Assembly: GCA_023255615.1 (NCBI GenBank)
Contig: JAHFLI010000057.1
Span: 1-7,745 of the forward strand
Source of the DNA: Candidatus Woesearchaeota archaeon
GTDB taxonomy: Archaea; Nanobdellota; Nanobdellia; Woesearchaeales; JACQSR01
Direction: 5' to 3'
DNA length: 7,745 nt
Shown piece after piece: positions 1 to 6,394 of the stretch. A program made the position numbers and the translations under genes. Below the pieces are notes generated by a model. It saw only the letters and a list, made by a program, of their open reading frames with translations. It did not search any database and was not told the origin of the DNA. Positions within the stretch are counted from its first letter, which is position 1. Each line of letters begins with the position of its first letter.

Positions 1-510
1 GTTCTGGCTGAAAAGAGCGTATTCTGAATTTTGTGCATCAAACCTTAAGTATTCGTTGTACTTTGCGGTTCCTTTATTTGTTACAACTTCTCCGCTCTTT
101 AATGCGCCCAATTCACTTTCATCAATGAATTTAGTGATGTTCATGAAGGTCTCAAAACTGACTCCAGTGTCGAGCTTCTCTCCCATCTCAAGCTTCTTAG
201 AACTTGTTCCAACTTTCCATGCATCGCCTTCAACACTAACGCCTGCAGTGGTTGTTGTACCTGCTTTTTTTGTCGCTGAAAATTGAAGACTTCCGAGAAT
301 GTCGGTTACTCCAATGATATCTTCAGCAGCTGCCTTGTCACCAACCACAAGAACTCCTGAAAACTTTCCGTCTTTAATAAACGGGCTTGGATAATCAGCC
401 AACGTCATCGACGGCGTCGACATTGCCATAGCACCCATTACGGTCGCACCGAGCATAGTTACTCCGGTACCCAAGGCAATGATCTTCTTTATCGCCTTAT
501 TCACTCTCAT
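1..510 (-). CDS. S-layer protein, N-terminal part (3' end beyond the window)
   Basis: The reading frame opens with ATG at 510-508 and stays open for 170 codons to the left edge, so the C-terminal part is missing. The N-terminus has a basic n-region (MRVNKAIKK), a hydrophobic Gly/Ala/Met-rich stretch at residues 10-29 and a plausible cleavage site after AMA. The mature start carries the hallmark of archaeal S-layer proteins of the Methanococcus/DPANN type: DYPSPFIKDGKF at 39-50, VLVVGDKAAAEDIIGVTDI at 53-71. Proteins of this family form the paracrystalline cell envelope outside the membrane. The start is fixed by a perfect Shine-Dalgarno site, GGAGGTG, 5 nt upstream. The gene looks more GC-rich than its AT-rich neighbours, which fits a highly expressed gene with its own codon preference. 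It has a dedicated promoter and is not part of an operon with the gene to its right. The family call is by remembered motif, not by alignment. Confidence 0.9.
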   Translation of the reverse strand, partial: MRVNKAIKKIIALGTGVTMLGATVMGAMAMSTPSMTLADYPSPFIKDGKFSGVLVVGDKAAAEDIIGVTDILGSLQFSATKKAGTTTTAGVSVEGDAWKVGTSSKKLEMGEKLDTGVSFETFMNITKFIDESELGALKSGEVVTNKGTAKYNEYLRFDAQNSEYALFSQN

Positions 511-515
511 ATAAA

Positions 516-522
516 CACCTCC
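516..522 (-). promoter_or_regulatory. Shine-Dalgarno site of the S-layer gene
   Basis: GGAGGTG on the minus strand, 5 nt from the ATG at 510, is a full match to the archaeal anti-SD core. Its first two G residues could pair in a weak 4-bp stem (CCGT 533-530 with ACGG 524-521, loop TAAAC), so the site may be partly masked. That pairing is short and may mean nothing. Confidence 0.85.
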
Positions 523-593
523 GTGTTTAACGGTTATCTTGATTTCTGAAACCCTAGCCTAGGATCTCTTCGCCACCCTTCGACCCCCCATCC

Positions 594-601
594 TATTTAA
601 A
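594..601 (-). promoter_or_regulatory. TATA box of the S-layer gene
   Basis: TTTAAATA on the minus strand, preceded by A-rich sequence, is a good archaeal TATA box. Archaeal initiation about 25 bp downstream would place the transcript start near 572 and give a leader of roughly 60 nt. This is consistent with SD-led translation, unlike the leaderless genes further right. Between the TATA box and the predicted start lies an unusually G-rich stretch (584-589 is six G on the minus strand, then GGG at 578-576). Confidence 0.65.
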
Positions 602-623
602 TTTTACGGTTAACATATATTTT

Positions 624-653
624 TTGAAATATATCTTCCATAATATATTTCAA
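624..653. repeat. AT-rich 11-bp perfect inverted repeat upstream of the S-layer promoter
   Basis: The arms ttgaaatatat (624-634) and atatatttcaa (643-653) are exact reverse complements, separated by 8 bp (cttccata). The centre lies about 41 bp upstream of the S-layer TATA box. That is a suitable position for an activator-type binding site, or the repeat may be the residue of a terminator or cruciform. AT-rich DNA yields chance palindromes, but 11 of 11 matches is longer than expected by chance in a 300-bp gap. Confidence 0.6.
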
Positions 654-656
654 TCA

Positions 657-680
657 CCGCCATAGGGACGGAGATGGTGG
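657..680. repeat. Short GC-rich hairpin
   Basis: CCGCCAT (657-663) and ATGGTGG (674-680) can form a 7-bp stem with one G-U wobble (plus-strand RNA) around a 10-nt loop. It directly abuts the AT-rich inverted repeat. No T-tract follows it closely on either strand, so it is not a convincing terminator. Its role is unknown. Confidence 0.3.
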
Positions 681-720
681 ATATTACTCCCTTCCTTCTA
701 AGAGCTTTAAAAAACTTGCG

Positions 721-798
721 AAAAAAAGAAGGAGTGTTATGATTGAAAAAATTTAGGATAGCTCAAAAACTTAAAAATTTGGCATTTTAGGCTATCTT
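721..798 (-). terminator. Probable terminator region of the Cys-repeat gene (T-tracts plus a small stem)
   Basis: Starting 18 nt after the TGA at 818-816, the minus strand has a 6-bp stem (GATAGC 796-791 with GCTATC 762-757). It then carries runs of T at 777-773 (5), 769-765 (5), 751-746 (6) and 727-721 (7). Archaeal termination relies mainly on T-rich tracts, so the cluster of four is the main evidence. The T6 run lies six bases beyond the stem. No supported gene lies in 511-815. Confidence 0.5.
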
Positions 799-815
799 TA
801 TTTGAGAGTAATGAA

Positions 816-1490
816 TCAGTGTAAAAAGGATTTCTTACAAATCTGTTTGATTTCGTTTGTTTTGATACGATCGCACCACGCTTCCGTTTTGGTTTCTTTC
901 GCAAGCCGATAATAGCAGTTTCCTTCTCGCCAAACCGTATTCTCTATGCCGTCACATACCGAGATATTGCGCGTATTCATTGCAACTGTAGTAAGACAAC
1001 CATTTCTTTTTCCAAGATCGTAAATGTTCGGACAAAGATCTGATCGAGAAAGATTCCTCCCAAGAGAGTCATAACATTCGTCTCGTGTTATGGGTGCATC
1101 AATCTGCTTGCACGTCTCCGGATGCAGACTGGTATGTGCAATTTTCATGTTGCAAAAATCTGACCAGAATTTATCCGAGATATGTTCACACTCCTCACTT
1201 TTCTGTTGTGATGCAAACACATTTCCTTTGCAGTAGAATTCTGCAGCTCCTGCAGATGCACATAACGTAGAATCGTTTTGAGCAATAGCAACGTCGGCAA
1301 TACAGTTTTCTCGGACTGCTTTTGTCGTAATCTGACTACAAAGTTGACTATCTTTCGTCAGAATGCTTTGATTCAAAAGACATTCTTCTCTGAGAAGATC
1401 ATTGGGTTGATCTGTGCAACCGTTGTGTATTGAGGTGCATGTACTAATAAAAACAACGAATGCTATAATGAGGATAAGACTTCTTTTCAT
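816..1490 (-). CDS. Secreted protein built from eight 26-residue two-cysteine repeats
   Basis: The 224-residue product starts with a signal sequence (MKR, then hydrophobic residues 5-17). Cys18 follows ISTC, which is only a poor lipobox, so a soluble secreted protein or lipoprotein are both possible. The rest is a regular repeat. Cysteines fall at 25, 37, 51, 63, 77, 87, 101, 113, 127, 139, 153, 165, 179, 192, 206 and 218, so gaps alternate 12/14 with only two exceptions (10 and 13). Each unit reads roughly C-x2-I, then R-x2-C, then (V/L)A, then D/N before the next C. Sixteen ectodomain cysteines could give eight disulfides, and the pattern fits stacked disulfide-stapled helical hairpins (inference). 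Similar Cys-repeat proteins are, to my knowledge, common in DPANN genomes, with no assigned function. The gene follows the 247-residue membrane protein after 31 bp, with a TATA-like site in between. No SD is visible. Confidence 0.85.
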   Translation of the reverse strand: MKRSLILIIAFVVFISTCTSIHNGCTDQPNDLLREECLLNQSILTKDSQLCSQITTKAVRENCIADVAIAQNDSTLCASAGAAEFYCKGNVFASQQKSEECEHISDKFWSDFCNMKIAHTSLHPETCKQIDAPITRDECYDSLGRNLSRSDLCPNIYDLGKRNGCLTTVAMNTRNISVCDGIENTVWREGNCYYRLAKETKTEAWCDRIKTNEIKQICKKSFLH

Positions 1491-1513
1491 ATATTTTGGA
1501 AGAAAACAATATC

Positions 1514-1520
1514 ATTTAAA
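1514..1520 (-). promoter_or_regulatory. Possible leaderless promoter of the Cys-repeat gene
   Basis: TTTAAAT on the minus strand is centred 27 bp upstream of the ATG at 1490 and starts two bases after the TAG stop of the preceding gene. The spacing would put transcription initiation at or within a few bases of the start codon. The gene may therefore be transcribed separately as well as by read-through. Confidence 0.4.
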
Positions 1521-1521
1521 C

Positions 1522-2265
1522 CTATCGTTTATCGATAAGTGTTGTTACCGCCAAAATGGTTTCTCCCTTTTCATCTATCTTATTCTTCAGAGCAAGGCGA
1601 ACAGTCTTTGGTAATTTCTTTACTAATATATTTGATACAACAGAACTTTTAGTGTACTCATCTTTCGTAAGAACATCATTCGTTTCGATTACTTTTTGCG
1701 GATATTGAGCAGCAACTTTTGAATTCCATTCATCATACACGCGCACTTCAATAAGGGGAACAATATCTTGATGTCCTTCATTAACAAGAGTGTAATTAAT
1801 CCATTTGATCCGATAGATTTCATTCTGTTCATCTTCCAATTCATATGATAACCCATCAACGGCTAATGTGAACCCGTTTGTATATCCATAGTCATCGGTC
1901 GTGATATTCGGTCGAATCTTGCACTGATCTGTATTATTCACAATAAGACCGCTTGAACATTGGTAGTAGATGACATTGTTCGGGGTACAATCAGGTGCTT
2001 TTTCATTGAATTCCTGTTTTTGAATTATTTCTGGGCATTGACAGGTAGGACATTTTTTTTCACTGAGAGCATCGCTTAACGTGACAAATCCCGTGGGATT
2101 TGGAGAAGGTTTATGGGTAACATATCCGCCGACAATGGCAACTCCAATAATAATCAACAAGAATAGTACCGTCATAGGGATTTTTGTGAGTAGAAAGATT
2201 TTGAGGCTGCGAAGACCATACCTCAGATAATACACCAGATTTCTGCCAAAAACATCTCTATCCAT
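1522..2265 (-). CDS. Membrane-anchored extracytoplasmic protein with a Cys cluster and β-rich domain, unknown function
   Basis: This 247-residue protein has a basic, amphipathic N-terminal region (1-29, with several Arg/Lys) and one strong membrane helix at 30-50. It is then probably extracytoplasmic, with the N-terminus inside. Just after the helix comes a proline-rich linker (52-57), and then six cysteines: C72, C75 and C77 in KCPTCQC, plus C93, C103 and C115. The first three could bind metal, or all six could form disulfides. Residues about 130-245 alternate β-strand-like segments (for example RIKWINYTLVNEG, then IEVRVYDEW), typical of an Ig-like or DUF4352-like sandwich. I do not recognise a named family. 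There is no SD, but a TATA box sits about 28 bp upstream, so the mRNA is probably leaderless. It lies divergent to the MG2-like surface protein and upstream of the Cys-repeat gene, so all three may belong to the cell surface. Confidence 0.8.
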   Translation of the reverse strand: MDRDVFGRNLVYYLRYGLRSLKIFLLTKIPMTVLFLLIIIGVAIVGGYVTHKPSPNPTGFVTLSDALSEKKCPTCQCPEIIQKQEFNEKAPDCTPNNVIYYQCSSGLIVNNTDQCKIRPNITTDDYGYTNGFTLAVDGLSYELEDEQNEIYRIKWINYTLVNEGHQDIVPLIEVRVYDEWNSKVAAQYPQKVIETNDVLTKDEYTKSSVVSNILVKKLPKTVRLALKNKIDEKGETILAVTTLIDKR

Positions 2266-2289
2266 ACTTTTTGCTATGAAATGAATTCC

Positions 2290-2297
2290 TATTTATA
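2290..2297 (-). promoter_or_regulatory. TATA box of the 247-residue membrane protein (leaderless)
   Basis: TATAAATA on the minus strand is centred about 28 bp upstream of the ATG at 2265. No Shine-Dalgarno sequence lies between them. This spacing is typical of archaeal leaderless transcripts. Confidence 0.65.
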
Positions 2298-2326
2298 CTT
2301 TGTTATGAAGAACGCACCACAAGATA

Positions 2327-2335
2327 TTTATATAA
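2327..2335 (+). promoter_or_regulatory. TATA box of the MG2-like surface protein (leaderless)
   Basis: TTTATATAA on the plus strand is centred about 24 bp upstream of the ATG at 2355, with no SD before the start. Transcription would begin at or next to the start codon. It sits about 37 bp from the opposing TATA box, so the two divergent promoters share an 89-bp gap and could be co-regulated. Confidence 0.65.
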
Positions 2336-2354
2336 TTAAGATAATAGCGCATTC

Positions 2355-3764
2355 ATGCGAAGAAGTGTTATTATTTTATTCACCCTTGCTTTTATTCTTC
2401 CTCTTGTTTCTGCAAATGTGGATTTTAGTGGCTCTCCCAAGGAGTATTATAATATAGGAGACAAGATCCCTGTTCAGATTGTTCTTTCCAGTCCTGAACC
2501 GAGCTTGCTTAAATCTTCTATGGATTGTAATGCACGTTCTGTATTATATTTCGTGACTCCTCTTGATGAAAATTCCCCTTCTCAAATTAGTGTTCCTGAT
2601 TTCACTGCTTCTTCCCAATTGATTGGTGAATGCCATATTACCTTATCTGTAGAGAGTTTAGAGGGAAATACGTTGTTACAAAAAAGTTCTTCTTCCTTTC
2701 AAATTACTAAAGATATTCTTCTTGATACGTTGACTGATAAATTAGAATATAAACCAGGAGATACGATAAAGATTTCTGGCTCTATAAGGAAGCGATCTGC
2801 TATCTCTTTCAAAAATGCTAGCGTTTTGGTTTCTTTCGATGGGGAAGTGAAGTCGCTTGAAGCTCGTGATACACTCGATTATGCCTTTCCCATTAAACCC
2901 ACAACACGATCGGGGAAGCGTGAAATAGAAGTAACTGTACGGGATGGCGGTGGGAATGAAGGATCAGAAATATTGCCCATTACTATTCTTCCGAAAGCAA
3001 CATCCATGAATCTTATTATGAATGGAAAAGAGTATTTCCCAAAAAGTTCAGTAGAATTCAAAATGAACGTTCTGGATCAAGCTGATGAATCGATGAGTGT
3101 CCCTATCAAAGCTGAAATTCGCAATCCGAGCGGAACAATCATTCAATCTCTAGAAATCTCTTCTGGAATGAGTTCAACGTTTACGTTGGATAAATTTGCT
3201 TCTCCTGGTACATATACGCTGCGAGGTTCAGTTGCAGGTATTAGCAAAGAGGATCGATTTTACGTGAAAAGTGTGATGAGGATTGATTCGCGATATGAGA
3301 ACGAAATGGTCATTATTACCAATGTAGGAAATGTAAAATATGAAAATAAGACATCTATCATTCTTGAGAGTAAAGGCAAGAAGTATATCATTACAAAAGA
3401 TCTTCAATCAGAAACTATTGACCTTTCACAAGAAGTTCCGGCCGGAACCTATACTATTACCCTTCCTGATTCAGAGAACGGAACGGCTGTTCGAGATGTG
3501 GGCATTCAAGATAACAGGCCGTTAATGAAAAAATTAAAGCAAGGATTAAGTAGTATCACAGGAAAAAACACTGATGTGGCAGATAGTGGGACTTCTGGTT
3601 TGCATTATGCTCCTTATGTTTTGCTTATCATTCTTATTGCAGTTATTGTCTACTTCGTTCCGAAAGATAAATTAAAGTTCCCGAAGTTTTCATTCGGCAA
3701 AAAAATTGAAGAGCCATCTGATCGGCAAAATTATATCAATACTATGTTTGGGAAGAAGAAATAA
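2355..3764 (+). CDS. Surface protein with Ig/MG2-like domains and a C-terminal membrane anchor
   Basis: The 469-residue product has a signal peptide (MRRSVIILFTLAFILPLVSA, cleavage likely after residue 20). A long β-rich ectodomain follows, then a single C-terminal membrane helix (about 420-436) and a short, very basic cytoplasmic tail (437-469, ending FGKKK). At least three domains can be sensed. Residues 21-118 have C58 and C93 as a likely disulfide. Residues 120-213 contain LEYKPGDTIKISG, which resembles the Y-x-PGD-x-V motif opening MG2 domains of alpha-2-macroglobulin-like proteins. Residues 214-305 contain EIRNPSG and SPGTYTLRGSV, also MG2-like. A fourth β-domain (306-384) precedes the stalk. 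The role is probably structural or adhesive at the cell surface; no catalytic motif is visible. It is transcribed alone, divergent from the gene on its left and convergent with the MoxR operon on its right (37 bp between stops). Confidence 0.85.
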   Translation: MRRSVIILFTLAFILPLVSANVDFSGSPKEYYNIGDKIPVQIVLSSPEPSLLKSSMDCNARSVLYFVTPLDENSPSQISVPDFTASSQLIGECHITLSVESLEGNTLLQKSSSSFQITKDILLDTLTDKLEYKPGDTIKISGSIRKRSAISFKNASVLVSFDGEVKSLEARDTLDYAFPIKPTTRSGKREIEVTVRDGGGNEGSEILPITILPKATSMNLIMNGKEYFPKSSVEFKMNVLDQADESMSVPIKAEIRNPSGTIIQSLEISSGMSSTFTLDKFASPGTYTLRGSVAGISKEDRFYVKSVMRIDSRYENEMVIITNVGNVKYENKTSIILESKGKKYIITKDLQSETIDLSQEVPAGTYTITLPDSENGTAVRDVGIQDNRPLMKKLKQGLSSITGKNTDVADSGTSGLHYAPYVLLIILIAVIVYFVPKDKLKFPKFSFGKKIEEPSDRQNYINTMFGKKK

Positions 3765-3768
3765 AAAG
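3753..3768 (-). terminator. Possible T-tract terminator of the MoxR operon
   Basis: About 35 nt beyond the TAG of the DUF58 gene, the minus strand reads CTTTTTATTTCTTCTT, overlapping the last codons of the convergent gene. There is no clear stem. The call rests on T-richness and its position at the end of the operon. Confidence 0.35.
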
Positions 3769-3801
3769 AGTGTTCCCGTATTTAAAATAACAATAACGTT
3801 C

Positions 3802-4650
3802 CTATCCAAGAATCTCAAAAAATGCATCAAAAATTGGAGTATCGGTCGTAATTTGGTGAAAATCTAAACCAAGGGAAGCACACTCTTGTTCTATTGCACT
3901 CTTATGTTGGTTGAGCGCTTCTTGATACTGAGCTCGTAAACGAGGAGTAATATATGATCTTAGTTTGTCGCCTGTCTCTGAATCCTTGAGATCAAGGTCT
4001 CCTGAAAGGGAGAGATTTTTCTCAATGGGATCAAGAACTTGAACCACCTTTACATCACTTTTTCCAAGCAGGAAAAGAGACCCTTTAATTTCATTGATAT
4101 CAACCAAAAAATCAGAGACTAACACGATAAGGGAGCGCGAGTTGAGAAATTTTTTATATTGCCTTATCGCATCCCCTAATTTTGAGTATCCTTGAGTCTT
4201 TATATTATTAAGATAGTGAATCATTGCGACCGTTTGGGACATTCCTCTTCGTGGCTGAAAAATTTCGATATCGTCTGAAAAAGTGGAAAATTGTACTTTG
4301 GAGTTGTCTTTCATTCCAAGATAGGCGAACCCTACTCCGATCATGGAAGCATAGTCAAATTTCGAAAGTGGTTTTCCAAAATTCATCGAAGAAGATTTAT
4401 CCACGATAATATGGATGGTCACACTTCGCTCTTCTTCATAATTTTTAATATAGAGGTGATCGGTTCGTGCGAAAACCCTCCAATCAATACTGCGGAAATC
4501 ATCTCCAGGGGCGTAAATTCTATGGTCCTTGAAAATCATGCCCCGTCCGACCGCATGGGATTTTTTTTGTCCCGTATAATTAGAGGTCACCCTTTTATTA
4601 ATCACCAAACTAAATCTACTCAACGAGTTCAAAAAAGTAGTGTCAATCAT
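3802..4650 (-). CDS. DUF58 protein with vWA-type MIDAS motif, MoxR partner
   Basis: The 282-residue protein has the DUF58 signature PGDDFRSIDWRVFART (48-63), followed by Y-I-K-N-Y-E-E-E-R-S and the vWA-like core. The MIDAS DxSxS motif is intact (D84-K-S86-S-S88). S156 in GYSKLGDAI and D180 in VLVSDFL are at the usual positions of the second and third metal-site loops. The protein has no membrane helix, so it is probably cytoplasmic, and its length matches the short DUF58 type. DUF58 proteins are regularly encoded next to MoxR ATPases and are thought to act as their adaptors or partners through the metal-ion-dependent vWA site. Its exact role is not established. The start is ATG at 4650, overlapping the moxR-type stop as ATGA. 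There is no SD, so translation is probably coupled. It is the last gene of the operon. Confidence 0.93.
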   Translation of the reverse strand: MIDTTFLNSLSRFSLVINKRVTSNYTGQKKSHAVGRGMIFKDHRIYAPGDDFRSIDWRVFARTDHLYIKNYEEERSVTIHIIVDKSSSMNFGKPLSKFDYASMIGVGFAYLGMKDNSKVQFSTFSDDIEIFQPRRGMSQTVAMIHYLNNIKTQGYSKLGDAIRQYKKFLNSRSLIVLVSDFLVDINEIKGSLFLLGKSDVKVVQVLDPIEKNLSLSGDLDLKDSETGDKLRSYITPRLRAQYQEALNQHKSAIEQECASLGLDFHQITTDTPIFDAFFEILG

Positions 4651-5582
4651 TTGGATTTCTTGATGAGCTCTTTAATGGCATCATCCGTAGTGAGTCCTTT
4701 TCTTTCTGCTTCGAAATTCAATACAATCCTGTGTCGGAGAATAGGGAAGACGAGAGTTTCTATATCTTCCGAGCTCACGTAATTTCTGCCTTTGATGAGG
4801 GCACGTGCTTTTGACGCCAAGATCAGCCCAATCGACGCTCGTGGAGAGGCTCCATATTGGATCAGGTCTTTTTTCGTTCGTGTCGCTTCAATAATTTTCA
4901 GGGCTTTTATTTTGAGATCTTTGGCAATGGGAACCTGCTTGGCAACAGATTGTAAATGGCTCAAATGTTGTTTATTGAGTAACGTTCTCATCTTTGGAAC
5001 CGAAGCGCCTGAAGTGTAAATATCAACGATTTTTTGCTCTTCATCAAAAGTAGGGTAGCTTACTTTTATTTTGAGTAAGAAACGATCTGCCTGCGCTTCC
5101 GGAAGTGGATACGTTCCCTCTTGTTCAATCGGATTTTGAGTCGCCAAGACAAAAAACGGCTCATCAAGTTTAAAAGTTGTATTTCCAACCGTTACTTGTC
5201 GTTCTTGCATTGCTTCAAGAAGGGCCGATTGCGTTTTAGGTGTAGCTCTGTTAATTTCATCAGCTAGAACAATGTTGCCAAAGATTGGTCCCTTTTGAAA
5301 TTTAAATTGTCGTTTCCCAGAAACTTCTTCTATGATATACGTTCCTGTAATATCCGACGGCATAAGATCTGGTGTGTTTTGAATTCTACTGAACTTTAAT
5401 TCCATCAGATCAGCGAGGGTTCTGATCGAGAGTGTTTTTGCTAATCCAGGGTATCCTTCTAACAGTGCGTTTCCTTCTGCGATCATGGCAATAAGGATTT
5501 GCTCGATGATAGCTTCTTGACCAATGACGACCTTCCCAATCTCTTTTTGGAGGGTGTCAAAAACATGCTTATAATTTTTCAT
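4647..5582 (-). CDS. MoxR-family AAA+ ATPase
   Basis: The 311-residue protein has all AAA+ elements in MoxR form. These are Walker A GYPGLAKT (43-50), Walker B IVLADEINRA (104-113, D108/E109), the conserved RIQNTPDLMPSDITG stretch (66-80), sensor 1 ATQNP (147-151), the arginine-finger region EAQADRF (162-168) and sensor 2 around GASPRAS (244-250, R248). It has family-typical length, no membrane segment and no visible lesion. The usual MoxR text has F or C before TPDL; here it is Asn69. MoxR ATPases form ring hexamers that use ATP to remodel or mature partner proteins, usually with vWA proteins encoded alongside, as found here on both sides. The ATG at 5582-5580 is preceded by GAGGTGG, so the start is secure. 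It is fourth in the operon, 9 bp after the preceding stop and overlapping the DUF58 gene by 4 bp. Confidence 0.95.
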   Translation of the reverse strand: MKNYKHVFDTLQKEIGKVVIGQEAIIEQILIAMIAEGNALLEGYPGLAKTLSIRTLADLMELKFSRIQNTPDLMPSDITGTYIIEEVSGKRQFKFQKGPIFGNIVLADEINRATPKTQSALLEAMQERQVTVGNTTFKLDEPFFVLATQNPIEQEGTYPLPEAQADRFLLKIKVSYPTFDEEQKIVDIYTSGASVPKMRTLLNKQHLSHLQSVAKQVPIAKDLKIKALKIIEATRTKKDLIQYGASPRASIGLILASKARALIKGRNYVSSEDIETLVFPILRHRIVLNFEAERKGLTTDDAIKELIKKSK

Positions 5583-5586
5583 TCTT

Positions 5587-5593
5587 CCACCTC
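5587..5593 (-). promoter_or_regulatory. Shine-Dalgarno site of the MoxR gene, merged with the upstream stop
   Basis: TGAGGTGG on the minus strand contains both the TGA stop of the preceding gene (5594-5592) and the SD core GAGGTGG, 4 nt before the ATG at 5582. Termination and re-initiation are therefore likely coupled. Confidence 0.8.
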
Positions 5594-6392
5594 ATTTTGC
5601 AATGTTTAAAAAATAATTTTTAACTAATTCAGCGTGTTCAACGGGGGTTTTATCTTCACTATATTGTTCATTTCCGCATCCTTGGGGATCATCGGCGCAA
5701 ATAGTATCTGGAAATGTTTCTTCAAAATTAACATCAGGCGGTTCTTTATAATTATTTCCAGACAACACTTCATAGGAAACTGTTTTCAATTGTAATTGAA
5801 GCTCTTCGTCTCCTAATGTTGCTACTTTTTCATCTCCAAAAATGTTTTTATCTTCTCCCCCACCTGCCCCGGGAGTATCTCCTTTCGACCCTGATCCGTC
5901 TCCACTAGAAGGATATCCAAATAACCCACTATCTTTGAAGATCATATTCAGTTTCACATTTATTCCAATTGCCGCTAATAAAAGGATAATGAAACACAAT
6001 CCCATGATTACTCCAATCTTTGAGGTTGTTTTTTTAGTATCAATAAACGAAGACACACTTACTTTTTTCATCTCCTGCATAACCTCTGCGTGCAATTCAT
6101 TGACGACTTCATTCTCAACAGGAGCATGATCGAATGCCGTACGCAATCGTTCATGTAATTCAGGATACTTTTCTTCAATCATTACTGCCTTGTTCTTTTC
6201 AAAATCAAGATACAGAGTAATGATCAAAAACATTGCCGCAGGAAGAATGGCAAAAAAAGGATAGATGTCAAGAACCATAAGGATAAAATAGATCAGTAAG
6301 AAAACGATCAGCGTATCGAGAAATTTATCAAAAAAAATGATACTATTTATGGTGATACTTGATTCTCGAATAACGCGAAAAAATTCCTTCAC
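5592..6392 (-). CDS. Three-helix membrane protein of the MoxR operon (DUF4175-like)
   Basis: I choose GTG at 6392-6390 (266 residues). An AGGTGG site lies 6 nt upstream, and this start falls 2 bp after the preceding stop. A TTG at 6413 would add 7 residues but has no SD. Membrane helices are at about 24-42, 45-62 and 125-145. The cytoplasmic segment between helices 2 and 3 contains EEKYPELHERLRTA (73-86), which resembles the helical signature of DUF4175-type proteins found with MoxR/DUF58. After helix 3 comes a Gly/Ser-rich linker (about 163-180), a small domain with C232 and C239 (possible disulfide, so probably outside), and a C-terminal HAELVKNYFLNIAK helix. A similar (Y/A)-x-E-(L/I)-V-x-x-YF ending recurs, as I recall, in other proteins encoded in MoxR clusters. 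It is probably a membrane platform for the ATPase system. The family assignment is by resemblance only. Confidence 0.8.
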   Translation of the reverse strand: MKEFFRVIRESSITINSIIFFDKFLDTLIVFLLIYFILMVLDIYPFFAILPAAMFLIITLYLDFEKNKAVMIEEKYPELHERLRTAFDHAPVENEVVNELHAEVMQEMKKVSVSSFIDTKKTTSKIGVIMGLCFIILLLAAIGINVKLNMIFKDSGLFGYPSSGDGSGSKGDTPGAGGGEDKNIFGDEKVATLGDEELQLQLKTVSYEVLSGNNYKEPPDVNFEETFPDTICADDPQGCGNEQYSEDKTPVEHAELVKNYFLNIAK

Positions 6393-6394
6393 TC

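Noticed and set aside
56..286. 76-codon plus-strand frame opposite the S-layer gene
   Set aside because: The minus-strand frame carries a signal peptide, family motif, SD and TATA box, so the plus frame is a shadow.
573..593. G-quadruplex between the S-layer TATA box and transcript start
   Set aside because: Only two clean runs of three or more G lie close together; a third needs a loop of about 20 nt, so a stable three-tier quadruplex is not supported.
743..790. Plus-strand 15-codon TTG frame with an SD-like GGAGTG upstream (also a 5-codon ATG frame at 739-756)
   Set aside because: Too short to judge. It sits in T-tract terminator sequence of the opposite strand and leads to no downstream gene on its strand.
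4291..4782. 163-codon plus-strand open frame
   Set aside because: It lies antisense across the DUF58/MoxR junction, both of which have clear family motifs, and its translation has low-complexity, shadow-like composition.
5842..6129. 95-codon plus-strand open frame, Pro/Ser-rich at its start
   Set aside because: The Pro/Ser richness is the mirror of the Gly/Ser linker of the membrane protein on the minus strand.
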